From Palaemon carinicauda (Eukaryota; Arthropoda; Malacostraca; Decapoda; Palaemonidae), in the NCBI RefSeq assembly GCF_036898095.1, contig NC_090751.1, forward strand, positions 85,603,628 through 85,667,627: a stretch of 64,000 bases of DNA, read 5' to 3'. Position 1 is the first letter of the stretch, and each line of letters opens with the position of its first letter. Position numbers and translations under genes: made by a program. Under the pieces are notes generated by a model. The model saw only the letters and a program-made list of their open reading frames with translations, was not told the origin of the DNA and ran no database searches. Shown here one piece after another: positions 20,207 through 32,552 of the stretch.

Positions 20207-20207
20207 G
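20048..20207 (+). repeat. LINE-tail repeat copy 2 with (GAT)n(TTA)n
   Basis: The fragment GTTGGAGTCCTTGGGCTTAT, AGCATCTGGCTTTTCCAACT, AGGATTGTACCTTAGCTAGT matches the shared LINE/SINE tail. It ends in about 80 bp of GAT and TTA trinucleotides. The trinucleotide tract is the grown tail of the insertion. The right copy is at 49702-49856. Confidence 0.65.
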
Positions 20208-20647
20208 GTTGGAATTTTGTAACCGGAAACGAATGGGAGATTTACAGAAAATGTACATTTGTGACCGACTCATGTTTTGTAAATTATTTTTACAAATTCG
20301 GGTTCTGGAAGTAAATTTATGCTAAGAATAACAGAATTAAGTGTTATACTTACTGACTTTAGTATCTTTTAAGTATATTTTTATGGGAAATTAAGGGTTT
20401 ATTATAAGATTTGGTTTAGATGCAAAGGAGTTTTAATTCATTTACATAGTTTGAAAATAAAAACACAAAGATTATTCCCCATCCTCATTTTATGTATGTT
20501 TGTATTTATGTATGATTTTACAAACATTTAAAAATTCCACATAGCTGTTTTTATCATACCACTTTATACATGAGTTGTACATTGTACTGTGGTTATATTT
20601 TTTGCCCTCAAATAAGTTTGTATCAAATTTTGTCTGATTTATGACAT

Positions 20648-21093
<446 letters not shown>

Positions 21094-21387
21094 GGATTTG
21101 TTGGACAATTACCCGCACTATACTCAATTTTTTTAATGAGGCGCATTTGCACCTACTCGCAGGAGTGGATTTGTTGGACAATAACCCACACTATACTCAA
21201 TTTTTTTTAATGAGGCGCATTTGCGCCTACTCTCAGGAGTGGATTTGTTGTACAATTACCCACACTATACTCAATTTTTTTAATGAGGCGCATTTGCGCC
21301 TACTCTCAGGAGTGGATTTGTTGGACAATAACTCACACTATACTCAATCTTTTTTAATGAGGCGCATTTGCACCTACTCGCTGGAGT
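21094..21387. repeat. 73-74-bp tandem repeat, four units
   Basis: Units start GGATTTGTTGGACAATTACC at 21094, 21167, 21241 and 21315. Each ends with GAGGCGCATTTGCACCTACTCG-type sequence and GGAGT. The last unit runs into the MITE end. The right copy has only two units (48685-48840). Confidence 0.85.
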
Positions 21388-21532
21388 GCCCTTTTAGCTC
21401 TGAAAAGTTTTTTACTAGATGATGGGTTAGAATGATTTTATCCAACCAATAGGTAGCAGGAAATTTTTCCGAGCTAAAAGGGCACCCCGGCGAGTTGGTG
21501 CAAATCCGCCTCATTAAAGATATTTGAGTATA
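21340..21532. mobile_element. MITE-like element with about 60-bp inverted ends
   Basis: The left end TATACTCAATCTTTTTTAAT, then GAGGCGCATTTGCACCTACT and GTGCCCTTTTAGCTC, pairs with the right end GAGCTAAAAGGGCAC, GAGTTGGTGCAAATCCGCCT, CATTAAAGATATTTGAGTATA. No coding capacity. It is about 193 bp and flanked by TA-like ends. Its left end is the unit of the adjacent tandem array, which suggests local expansion from the MITE terminus. Right copy about 48540-48735. Confidence 0.65.
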
Positions 21533-22147
21533 GGTTCACAATACTTAACGATTAGTTATGAGTTGGAAGCTGAAGTTACAATATATGGTAAGAATAAATA
21601 AATTATATTTCTTTTATCAGTGTTGTAGCTTAAAGGGTGTCTTCAACGATAATACTTGTTAATGCAATAGTTTTTGATGTCAGCATTGTGAAGGTAGTCT
21701 TTGATGTGTAATGGTAAATATTGCAAAGGAATTTTTATCGTATCCTCTGACTCTTAAAAAAGTTTTGGGGCAGATTTGCCTCCTCCTTTAACCCCAAAAA
21801 AGTGTTATTTGTAGAGACAGAATCAGTTTGAAGGAAGTAAAGTCGGTATTTTGTCTATTGATCACAAAAACTAAAAAACTGACCCAAGTAACAAGTCACT
21901 TGGAATGTCTTATCACTTTTGCTAATGGATAGCTTTTATTTTACGTGTTTATGTTTTGTAACTCGAGGCTTAAAATAATCTCTGAAGTATATGTTCGGGC
22001 AACGCCCAACCATATACGCCCTAATTCTTCAAAGGACACGTTAACTTCAACCTCAACGGACTGTTCGCACTCAACGTTTAACAAAACCTCGTTTCTTCTG
22101 TCACTTCAAATGAGGAAATAGGTTCTTGTGTCTCTTCAGCAATAAGT

Positions 22148-22148
<1 letters not shown>
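21533..22148. other. no gene recognised
   Basis: About 600 bp that match the right copy with scattered substitutions. No frame is kept between copies and no known repeat was noticed. Confidence 0.4.
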
Positions 22149-22592
<444 letters not shown>

Positions 22593-22669
22593 ACTTTAAT
22601 AATGATTAAATCCACGTGGTAATATGTATTAAGATTTGTAAGGTAAAGAGAGAAAGGTGTGAAAAACAA

Positions 22670-23460
22670 AGATGTCATGGGGCCAACCTCTTTGCTTCCC
22701 CTAGCAGCCGTGCTTTGGGTTAATCGCCTCCTGCTCGCCCAGTCTGTTGCTGAATGTCGCGACAAGAGGCCACGCTTCTCGAGCCCTCCTGGCCTCTAGC
22801 TTCACCACGCATTGGAGTTTGGCGGTTCAATCTTGCGAACTGAGGTTAACCACCTTTGTTTTATTACTTGTTGTATATCTCGCCGATTCCACGATGAGTT
22901 ACCCAGCTGGCTTATAGGTAACCTTTGGAAAATTGGTGTCTGTGTTTGGGGACCAACGACCAAAGGTTTTAAGCTTTGCGAAGTGAGTTTGTAGACCAAA
23001 CGGAAAGTGGAGTGAATAGATTGTCTGTCTTGTGGCTGTATACTTGATGTTTTGGATATTTTGAAAAATAAAACGTGAAGGTAAAGCAAGGGTTGTATTA
23101 TGTTCTCCCAGGTGGTTAGTGGAGAAATGTATACAGCCGCATCTTTGGACCGAATAACTTGATTGAACTGAGAAAGAAAACATGTTTACGACAAACGAAT
23201 TTGGTAGTGTTCTAAAAATAACTTGACCTACTATTGACTTGCCATCATTCATCAGGTCCATTCACGATTCGCCAAAATAACCTTTTGATTTTCACCTGTC
23301 ATATCTTTTCGAACCTCATGTCCCTCCCGTTGCCTACAAACTAATCAAGGAAGGATGATTCGATTTGGTTGCATGTGACAAATTCTGACGGAGTCTAAAA
23401 ATAGTGACGGGAGGGGCCGCATTGGTTGATTGGCACAGGTGGCATTGTCGCTGTTACTCC
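22670..23460. other. GC-richer block conserved between copies, function unknown
   Basis: This 790-bp stretch stands out from the AT-rich surroundings and shows only a few differences to the right copy (about 46150-46960). Frames on both strands exist, but the changes are not silent (for example Gly to Cys in the frame at 22812-22994), so it is probably not coding there. A candidate regulatory cluster lies at its right end. Confidence 0.35.
23395..23441. promoter_or_regulatory. candidate muscle-type module: MEF2 site, two ATTGG boxes, E-box
   Basis: Within 47 bp are CTAAAAATAG (23395-23404, an exact match to the MEF2 consensus), ATTGG (inverted CCAAT) at 23421 and 23429, and the E-box CAGGTG at 23436-23441. 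All four sites are unchanged in the right copy (46194-46240). MEF2 plus E-box is a known pairing in muscle enhancers. A regulatory role here is inference from motif content only, and no target gene can be named. Confidence 0.3.
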
Positions 23461-23674
23461 TGTCCCACGGAAATTATCATGGAATTGTCCTTTTTCTTGT
23501 TTTTTTTTTTTTTCGTAGTCAATATTGCATTGTATGGCTTTATTTTGGGAATAATTATATGTATATATCTATCTATCTATATGTATAGGTAGATAGAAAA
23601 TAAGGGGTAAGGTAGTTTTGTCCCTTGAACTTCTTTAGAATATTGTCACTAATATAGGCTTATATGTATTGTGT

Positions 23675-23679
<5 letters not shown>

Positions 23680-23743
<64 letters not shown>

Positions 23744-23753
23744 TTATATACAT

Positions 23754-23848
<95 letters not shown>
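23680..23848. repeat. (TA)n microsatellites with CA interruption
   Basis: Two long TA runs separated by ACATTTATATACATACACACACAC-type sequence. The right counterpart (45782-45942) has a much longer GT/CA part and a shorter first TA run. Confidence 0.95.
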
Positions 23849-23849
<1 letters not shown>

Positions 23850-24335
23850 ATTTTGTTGAGAAACTTAAAAGTTTGTTTTTGAGGATATTTGTCTGTTAGA
23901 ATTGCACCGTTTAGTATTTTCATTATGATAAGATCTCTCGTACTGGTTGAACCCCATGGTCGTTTAATTTATTTTTGTGAAAGAAAATGGAAAGCTATTT
24001 CTGAATCCATCTTCTTTTTTACTTATTTCTTTTGTCGGACATTTGTGGTGACATTGTGCATGTCATGTAAATTGGGGTATGGTTTTTTTCATGATTGATT
24101 GCATCTCCTGACAGTAATTATGATACCCTTCATCATAATCATATCATCATCATAACGGGTCATGGGTATATTGTCAACATTTCTTCCTAATCTACCTGAT
24201 GGTGTGTCACTCATCCTGCAGACATGAGAGACCTTGCCATGTTTTATTTGTACTTGAACTTTCATTTTCGTTAACTGGCAATTCATACAAAAGTATGAAT
24301 TTTCAGGTATCTCAGATTGCAATTATCAGTTTATT
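23849..24335. other. no gene supported
   Basis: A minus-strand frame at about 24262-24089 (MKVQVQIKHGKVSHVCRMSD and onward) is almost unchanged in the right copy, but the copies disagree at its end and its content is unremarkable. I leave it as unproven. Confidence 0.3.
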
Positions 24336-24339
24336 TATT

Positions 24340-24456
24340 TTATTTATCATTATTATTATTATTATCATTATTATTATTATTCATGATTATTTCGAGGATA
24401 CACTTTTCACGAATTAAAAGAAATACAGACGTTTTTCTGGGGTTTTGAGGTAACTG

Positions 24457-24527
<71 letters not shown>
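24340..24527. repeat. (TTA)n and (TC)n microsatellites
   Basis: Imperfect TTA repeat at about 24345-24380 and pure TC at about 24460-24527. Matched by GA and AAT runs at 45073-45144 and 45225-45305 in the right copy. Confidence 0.95.
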
Positions 24528-24528
<1 letters not shown>

Positions 24529-24724
24529 GTCTTTATTCCTATCAGGTTGTGATTCGTGTTTACTTATTTTGTGGTACACCCCTCGGTGTCAAAGATAGTA
24601 CGGCTCAAGGCGTTCCTTCTGTTTTTTTATTCATTGCCAGTTCGAGTATTTCATTGCCTTACCTCCTTGGTCATTTATCGAGAGATACTCAGTTACTTGA
24701 ACTTGTGCAGCATACGTTAAGAAT

Positions 24725-25065
24725 GTGTGTATATATACATATATTTATGCATATATACATACAGTATATTTATATATGTGTGTATATATATGTATGTATA
24801 CACATAGATATATGTATATATATATACATATACATATATAAATGTGTGTGTCTGTTACAAGCATCTCTTATAATGAACTTTGGATATGTGTGTTAAATCT
24901 TGAGTTAATTAATCAAGGCTTGACCAACTATGCAATCTCCGTGTTGTTAATCATTACAGGAACTGTTGGTTTTATAGTACAAACATTATATACATGTATA
25001 TATTCTCACGCGCGTACACACAAACACACACACATATATATACACACAGTATATGTGTGTATAAT
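24725..25065. repeat. imperfect TA/TG/CA microsatellites around a short unique segment
   Basis: Interrupted TATG and ATAC repeats at 24725-24850 and 25005-25065. The segment between (24850-25000) matches the right copy and has no supported gene. Confidence 0.8.
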
Positions 25066-25284
25066 TACAAATAGAAGGACGAATAGTCTGGACAACATCT
25101 CTCATGTTTTTTATGCTGAAGTTTCGAGATTCATCCCATTGTCAAGGCTAAAAGTGACATTTCAAGTAAAACTCGGTAAAAACATAGTTCATTATTGAAT
25201 GTAAGATACAAAAACTTTTTGTATTTGTTTTATCGCTGAAACTCGCCTGGAGCAACGACCTACTTCAATGTGTATAAATATACA

Positions 25285-25525
25285 GTATATACACACGCCT
25301 CCCTTATATAATAAAGAGCGAGTGTCTGGCTATATATGTAAATATATCTTTCCTGTCACGCTTAGCGGCATTGCTTGACGCATAACTGCTTAGTCTCTCT
25401 CCATCCCTCCGGATTTGGGTAGAGGGAGTAGTCATACCGTGGTGAGAGGGGCTAGGCTACCATGAGAGGTACACTCGGAAACCAAAACTGCCGTGCTGCA
25501 ATTAGGAAAGGTGGAGGGGGTGGGA
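25285..25525 (-). repeat. dispersed repeat family, member 1
   Basis: In reverse complement it reads CTCTCACCACGGTATGACTA, CTCCCTCTACCCAAATCCGG, AGGGATGGAGAGAG, then AGTTATGCGTCAAGCAATGC and CACTCGCTCTTTATTATATA. A diverged second member is at 39585-39770, in the opposite orientation and next to the gap. The class is unknown. The frame at 25432-25620 is part of it, not a gene. Confidence 0.55.
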
Positions 25526-26040
25526 ATGGTTGAATCTGTGTAAGTGTGCATATCTTCAGTATCTAAGGATTTAGAAGTCATGTTTGACGTATCTCGTACA
25601 CTAGTGTAGGGTATATACATGAGTGTGTGTGTTTTTCATTCTCATTTTGGATATTTATAATAACCATTCAGGATGTAAAATTGCATAGCCCATGCCCTAG
25701 GTCCTTTCATAACTTACATCACCCAGATTGAAAGGGATTGTGTGGATGTGGTGAAAAAAGAAAGCGAATGTTTAAGAGACCAGATAGTTTCCATTAAAAC
25801 ATGTCAGTTTTAATCTATTTTTTTATTTTCACTTTAGAAGAGAAATAATACCGCTTAGCTTATGTCATTAGGTTTCCAACGACGGGCAGTATCAAGCTAT
25901 TATTTTTCTCCAACGTTAAGTTGCAAATGTCTTTCCCGCAAAAATGAAATGTTAGAGGCTTGCCTTCGCCAAGTGCTATAAAACTTTATAGTTTCATGTT
26001 AGTGTGTTCCGCTCGCTCTCTCTCGTGCATACTCACACAC
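25526..26040. other. no gene recognised
   Basis: About 500 bp of unique-looking AT-rich sequence, matching the right copy with scattered changes. Confidence 0.4.
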
Positions 26041-26046
26041 ACTATA

Positions 26047-26133
<87 letters not shown>
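26041..26133. repeat. (TA)n(TG)n microsatellite
   Basis: TA run followed by a TG run. Counterpart at 43450-43560 in the right copy. Confidence 0.95.
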
Positions 26134-26735
<602 letters not shown>

Positions 26736-27643
26736 TCATAATTGCTTCTTTTAATATATTTTTGCCGGTTATGTCTTGTGGTTGATTTATTGCTATAAAT
26801 TTCTTGTGGCCTGGAACATTGGTAAGACGAAAATTCCCCGTTGGAGTTTTTAATTTGCATAATTGATATCGGCTGACTTTCAAGGAGCCGGGTGAGATAC
26901 ATTATAAACCTTTTTCTCTCCTTTTGCCTGTTTTAAATCATCTAGAAAAGGTGGCTGAGATGTGATGTTTTCGTTTAGGGGTATTAAATGCGAATTTATA
27001 TGTTCCCTCTTATTTTCTAGTAGCTGTTTATTTTTATTTCTGGTCTTTCTCATTAAACTTGACATAATTAGGTATGATAAATTCATGGTAAGCGGACGTA
27101 GAAAATGGTTTTCTTTTTAAACGGGGTAACCTTTATTTTGCGACCGTTGTTTTATACGGGAAATCTCTGTGAGTATAATTTTTTTATGACTTTATTGCCC
27201 CGTTAAATATTTTAGAGACTCTTCCCTCTCTCACATACAAAATATTTCTTGATACTTAAATTCACGTTTACATTTTGTGAGTAATCGAATTTTTTTTTTT
27301 ACACATTAAATATTTTTTTTTTTTTTTTTACATATGAGTAGTTATGCATTCTCTTCGCTCTCATATATTTTAGTGTGCTTTGACTTTTTGGATCTATCAT
27401 TTTAAGTGGACTTCATGTAATAATGTTTTTTGGGGAACATTCTTGTTAAGTCATTAAATGCAGTCCTAAGCCAGTGTTCGTATTTCTCGATAAGGATAAA
27501 GGTTTTATTTATATTTCTATAAGCAATACATAATTGGATAAACAAACAATAGTGAAGATTGTGTCGAAGTTGTGTATAAAAATTATCCTTATTTTTCCCA
27601 TGTTTGTTTCTTTGAATCTAAGCTTGCTTTGTCTTATTACTAA
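26736..27643. other. AT-rich sequence, no gene supported
   Basis: A 68-codon minus-strand frame (27086-26880) differs between copies by three bases. That rate is no lower than in its flanks, so coding is not supported. Poly-T runs are at about 27291-27300 and 27311-27329. Confidence 0.4.
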
Positions 27644-27895
27644 CTCGTTAGTTCATTTGGTCGCTGCAACCTCGCCATCCTTGTGAACTATGGATTGGGC
27701 GTTTGGGAGAGCCATACGTCTACCTTCTGAGTCATCAGCGACCATTGCCTGGCTCTCCATGTTCCTAGCTTGGGTGCTGATCATGTGTATATATGGTCAG
27801 TCTGTGGGGCATTGTCCTGCTTGATAGGGCAATGTCACTGCCCCTTGCTTCGGCCATTCATGAGTGGCCTTTAAACCTTTGTTTATTTTTCTCAT
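27644..27895 (+). mobile_element. SINE copy, 5'-truncated
   Basis: Starts inside the element at CTCGTTAGTTCATTTGGTCG and continues CTGCAACCTCGCCATCCTTG, then TGAGTCATCAGCGACCATTG, GGGCATTGTCCTGCTTGATA, GGGCAATGTCACTGCCCCTT. Same family as 28620-28945 in the opposite orientation. The tRNA-like head is missing. The right copy is at about 41612-41836. Confidence 0.65.
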
Positions 27896-28619
27896 CTCGT
27901 AAGACTTGAATCTTTCCTACAATTTCTTGTGTACTGAATAATTCTCCATCTTCGACTTTGGGATACCATGCTTACATGTTCTTATTATTTAAGAATGTAC
28001 CATACAGTTTTTCGGAAGGTGTTCATTACCTGTAAATATAAATATATTAATGGCACACCCTCCGTACCTTCTGCTAAAAATGACTTTTAGGAAGACTTAA
28101 ATTTTGCATGACTATGGAAAAAATGATACTATAATGATTTCATCAACGCAATTTATATCTTTTTGTTTATACACTTTAATCTTCTATCTTCCCGTCCCTT
28201 GGTGTATCCCTTACATCTCAGAATTCTTTCCAATAATGTGCTCACCCATTCTTTGTCTAGATTTCTCAATGTATAAATCCTTGCTTGTGTTATCTCTGGT
28301 TTCTTTTCAGCCAAGGTTTATGTTCTCCCTTCAAAGGTTACGGTGATTGAGCACGTCTTAGAAAACCTTTTTGGCATTTAGGTTATTTTGTCGGAAGGCC
28401 ACGATGTCACTTTCTTGATTAGCAAAAACAGTTCATCGTTTTGATTAGAGTCAGTGCTCCAGAGTTCAAGAGATATACAAGTACTAGTTAGATGGTTCCT
28501 ATTTATATTCAATGACTTTTTACCCTCTTTTTAGTGTAAATTTTAGTTTTTCATTGTCGTTAATGAAGTCGAGATAGGTAATTCTTTTTCTCCACTGTAT
28601 TGATGTGCCCTGTTAGTAA
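27896..28619. other. no gene recognised
   Basis: An 80-codon plus frame at 28104-28346 is interrupted earlier in the right copy and carries replacement changes, so it is not supported. No other signal. Confidence 0.4.
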
Positions 28620-28945
28620 AAGAAATTTAAAGGTTTAAAGTCTTCTCATTAAGGCAGGGGCAAGGGACAGTGACATTGCCCTATTTAGTAGGACAATGCC
28701 CTAGAAACTTATCATATATGACATGTGATCAGCGCCCAAGCCCCCTCTCCATTCAAGCTAGGACCAAGGAGGGCCAGGCAATGGCTGTTGATGACTCAGC
28801 GGGTAGACCTATAGGCTCCCTCAAACCCCCCATCTTTAGCTCGCAAGGATGGTGAGGTTGCAGTGACCAAAGAAACTAACGAGTTTGAGCGAGACTCGAA
28901 CCTCAGTCTGGCGTTCACCAGTCAGGGACGTTACCACAAATGGTT
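28620..28945 (-). mobile_element. tRNA-like SINE with pol III B-box
   Basis: In minus orientation the head reads GGTAACGTCCCTGACTGGTG, AACGCCAGACTGAGGTTCGA, GTCTCGCTC. It contains GGTTCGAGTCT, a 10 of 11 match to the tRNA B-box. The body follows with GTTAGTTTCTTTGGTCACTG and ends GGGCAATGTCACTGTCCCTT. The A-box is weak. A tRNA-derived SINE is the best reading; no protein is expected. Right copy about 40556-40881. Confidence 0.65.
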
Positions 28946-29186
28946 GATTTGGATTAATCATTGTAATTTTTTTATTTCTTGGGGTGTTCCCTTGTTGGTT
29001 AGATTCTGTCTTTTACTTCAGCTTCTTAATATTTGTGAAAGAAATGTAACGTTTCTTAACTTTATGATTTATTTATTGTTGAGTGACCTTGGCGGATGCA
29101 TGGTTAAAAAGTGTTCTGTTTTTTTTTAATCTCTTACAAAACACTCTCACACTTGATTATTTTGACAGGAATTGTTTTGCATTGTA

Positions 29187-29872
29187 GATGAAAATTACAG
29201 ATTGCAGTATCTGCGGTTACTGCATTGGAATAATGTCTTCATCGTTTCTCTGGGCTAATTCAGTGGTATCTTTTGTTAAGTTGAGTTTTGATTTATGAAA
29301 GATTTTGTAAATAAAAATACTCCTCGTAAATCTAGTAAAGAGGCTCGCGTAAACACCGCTTAACATATGTGAATTTCGTCTGTGAGTATATGCGAAAAAG
29401 TGACGGGAACCAGCGTATAAAACTCTGCGGGAGTGTCCCGCCACATTTGAATTAATGTAACTGTAATTATGTCGTCATAATCAACAAGAGGGGAAATACA
29501 TTCCTCTCATATGGTAGGTACTTTTAATTCATTATATTGCTTTTATTTCTCGCGAGGAAGACAATATTAGACAAATGCAAAAGACTATTGAGTAAGATAA
29601 AACCTTTTTCTAAGGTGCTATTGATGCCAGACGGCAACCAATCTTGTGTTTATATCGCTAACGCACCCCTGAAGAGCCCTGCTTCTAATGGAAGGCTCAC
29701 TGAGGCCAAGGAAGGATTTATGAGGATGTTATAAATCCCATTCCACAGTGAAGTATTCGAAGAAAGGCAGAATGTGGCAGACTTACGCTGGCTTTTCCTG
29801 AATTTGGTTCATGTCTTATTATCAGTTCGTTCTTTGTGCAATTTTACAGAATTTTCATTTATTTAGAATCAA

Positions 29873-29874
<2 letters not shown>
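29187..29874. other. single-copy centre begins; no gene supported
   Basis: From here to the gap nothing has a partner on the right. A 65-codon frame at 29537-29734 begins with TTG and has no supporting evidence. Confidence 0.35.
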
Positions 29875-29920
<46 letters not shown>

Positions 29921-29954
29921 TTCTCTCTTTCTCTCTCTCTTTCCACACACACAC

Positions 29955-29992
<38 letters not shown>

Positions 29993-30204
29993 CGTGTGTG
30001 AGTTTTTATATATCTTTATTGTTTAACATGAGATTAAATGTGAACTGCCATCGGACTTGTCTTCATGAATTACACGCTTGACAATACACGTCCTATTTTT
30101 CATTTCTTTCTTAACAAAGTTAGTTTTATTATATTTACTTTGGGTTTGCGCAGTTTTAATTTTATATGGTCAAATCTGCCTAAGTGATATGATTTTTTAT
30201 ATTT

Positions 30205-30260
<56 letters not shown>
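29875..30260. repeat. (TC)n, (TA)n(TG)n and (GA)n microsatellites
   Basis: (TC)n at 29875-29942, TA then TG at 29955-30000, GA at 30208-30260. Frames here are artefacts of the repeats. Confidence 0.95.
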
Positions 30261-30647
30261 TTAGTGCGTGTGTGCTTGGCGTATTTGAGGAAAAGCTAGC
30301 TGCATTCAAAATAGGTCGCAACATGGTAGCTTTGAAAACCTATTTCTCTTTAAACTTTGGATAACGTGAGGTGAATAATTTTGAAACTCAAGGCCATGAA
30401 TATTTATATTGTTACAAATCTCCTCTGTTTTCTTGGAAAGTGGTCGGTTTTGTGGAGTATAATCGTCATGGAATATAAATGGTTCAACTATTATATGTTT
30501 ATGTCATAATGGCATTGAAGAAGTGACTGGTTTGTGTGAATTATTGGTCCCTGGATTTTCCGTTTAAGCAGCTATAGATTTAATGCTCCGAAGTGTTATA
30601 AATGTAAATAATCTTGTATGTGGTTCTTGAATTTTCCTGTTTTTGTC
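30261..30647. other. no gene recognised
   Basis: AT-rich unique-looking sequence with no supported feature. Confidence 0.4.
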
Positions 30648-30691
30648 CTTTTTTTTTTTTTTTTGGTGGTGGTGGGGGGGGGGGGGGGGGG
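30648..30691. repeat. T17-(GGT)-rich-G18 homopolymer tract
   Basis: A T-run (30648-30664) is followed by GGTGGTGGT and 18 consecutive G. It could fold as a G-quadruplex, or its length may be an assembly error. Confidence 0.8.
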
Positions 30692-31086
30692 TTTAACGAG
30701 GGTAATATAGATTGTTGCCTGGGGGAAAGTAATATCATAAATTGTTGCCTTGTGCTTCAAAATATAAGGAGGATGATTTACAGAGGGTAATTATGTGTTT
30801 TGATTTGTTGTAAGTAATGCATATGGTGGGGGTTGAATGATTTGTTTTCATTGTTGATGGCCTATAGCAGTTTTTACCCTTTTAAAGGGGAGGTAATCTT
30901 GATTGACTTCAAATTGTATCAACTCTCAGATGTAGTTATATATGCATTCTTGTGCAACTTTGGTATCCTTGAAGGTGTCTTTGCTTTCACTCACACAAGC
31001 GATTGTCCTCTCATAGGTTTGCCAGGAATTGTTGTAAAGAAAATTGATATATCCGGATCGTATTTTTGGACTTTTAAGATAATTGT
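30692..31086. other. no gene recognised
   Basis: An 87-codon plus frame (30833-31096) runs into the repeat that follows and has no other support. Confidence 0.35.
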
Positions 31087-31352
31087 TCGTCCTTAGCTAT
31101 GGTAAGTAGGTCTTCTAGGAGAAGGACACTCCAAAATCAAACCATTATTCTCTAGTTTTGGGTATTGCCATAGCCTCTGTACCATGGTCTTCCACTGTCA
31201 TGGGTTAGAGTTCCCTTGCTTGAGGATACACCAACTCTCGCTATTCCTTCTGTTTCCTTATTTCCTTTTCTCACTGGGCTCTTCTCGTTGGGTCCCCTGG
31301 GTTATAGCATCCTGCTTTTCCAACGAGGGTTGTAGCTTGACTAGTAATAGTA
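31087..31352 (+). repeat. dispersed retroposon with LINE-like 3' tail, copy 3
   Basis: Head TTAGCTATGGTAAGTAGGTC, body CCATTATTCTCTAGTTTTGG and CTGTACCATGGTCTTCCACT, tail TTATAGCATCCTGCTTTTCC, AACGAGGGTTGTAGCTTGAC, ending AGTAATAGTAATAAG. Clearly homologous to copy 1 at 17885 over the whole length. Confidence 0.65.
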
Positions 31353-31451
31353 ATAAGTGCTACAACAGTTCTATATTTTCTTTGTGTATATATAACTTTC
31401 TCTTGTCTGTTATTGTATGTGTATGTACGTATTGGTTTTCCGCTTGTTAAT

Positions 31452-31550
31452 AACAGTTAATCCCTAAAAGTTTTATTACTCTATGAGTAAAATTGTGGCC
31501 AAGAAGCTGTTCACTAACAAATACACATACACAAACAGGAGGTAAAACAT
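31452..31550 (-). repeat. inverted 5' part of the CCTCCGCC repeat
   Basis: Reverse complement of about 31908-32000: CAGCTTCTTGGCCACAATTT, TACTCATAGAGTAATAAAAC, TTTTAGGGATTAAC. Together with 31874-32231 it forms a large interrupted hairpin around a (TC)n run. Confidence 0.65.
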
Positions 31551-31553
31551 ATC

Positions 31554-31556
<3 letters not shown>

Positions 31557-31599
<43 letters not shown>
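31557..31599. repeat. (TC)n microsatellite
   Basis: Pure TC dinucleotides. Confidence 0.95.
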
Positions 31600-31602
<3 letters not shown>

Positions 31603-31873
31603 GTAATAGTTGTAACCATATTGAACGGTAGAGATTTTTAGAATAATTTCAAAGAAAATTCGTGTAGCGGCACCTGAAAGTATGATTTGGTCATAAGGAA
31701 GGGAATTTATAATACCAGCAGTTTTATTGCTGTTTCCAATTATCACTTGATAATTAATAACAAGATCTGGATTTTCTTTAGCTGTTCAGCTGGCATCGGA
31801 ATTTATACCATTTTTATGTGAAATCTTTGAGCTTTTAAATGAAAGTGCCACTGAGTTAGATTATAATCTCTTG

Positions 31874-32231
31874 CCTCCGCAACGAACTTGGAAGGAGGTT
31901 ATGTTTGACCTCTTGCTTGTGTATGTGTATTTGTTAGTGAACAGCTTCTTGGCCACAATTTTACTCGTAGAGTTATAAAACTTTCAGGGATTAACTTATG
32001 TAAAAAGCTGGAAATAATTGAATTTAGGAAGGTCAAAGTCACGGTCAATCAAAATATCCAAATCACGTAATCAGTCATAAGTTTTGACATCGTTGTCACA
32101 GAGACTTCAAACTCGCTTCATATTTGAGTGTATGAAAATCCATGCCGATTAATACATGTTAAGGTCAAAGGTCAAAGTCGAGAAATAAGCTGCTGCGGCG
32201 GAGGTCTGCGCTTACTGAGTGCCCCTCTAAT
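31874..32231 (+). repeat. CCTCCGCC dispersed repeat, copy 1
   Basis: About 360 bp from CCTCCGCAACGAACTTGGAA through GTGAACAGCTTCTTGGCCAC and GGTCAAAGGTCAAAGTC to GCGGAGGTCTGCGCTTACTG. No coding frame. The class is unknown; it has the size of a SINE or MITE. Confidence 0.7.
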
Positions 32232-32457
32232 TATAACAAAAATACTAGTAGTCGAGAATGGTGTGAAGTCATGGTTATCTTTTTATATTATTATTACATG
32301 ACATGACTGGCTCAGCAGAACGCTTTTAGAATAGATTAATCTTTTCAAATTGTATGTCTTTCTAGGAAACGTGTTCGTTAACAATAACTAGGGACTGGAT
32401 CGTTATATACTACACGAATCAGCATAAGTATTTTTGGTCTCGGTCGGGGAAAACAAT

Positions 32458-32508
<51 letters not shown>

Positions 32509-32552
32509 CTTCGTCATTTTGTACGAGATCTATTTGGTAAATTTGGTAAATT
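32232..32552. other. spacer with (GA)n at 32459-32505, no gene
   Basis: Between repeat copies 1 and 2. Only the GA microsatellite stands out. Confidence 0.6.

Noticed and set aside
24089..24262. Minus-strand frame of about 58 codons nearly unchanged between copies
   Set aside because: The surrounding non-coding sequence is equally conserved, the C-termini differ, and no splice or start context supports it.
26880..27086. 68-codon minus-strand frame with few differences between copies
   Set aside because: Three differences in 207 bp is no lower than in the immediate flanks, and two of them are replacements.
28880..28930. A functional tRNA gene at the B-box sequence
   Set aside because: The A-box is weak, no cloverleaf could be drawn, and the sequence continues into a dispersed SINE body present in several copies.
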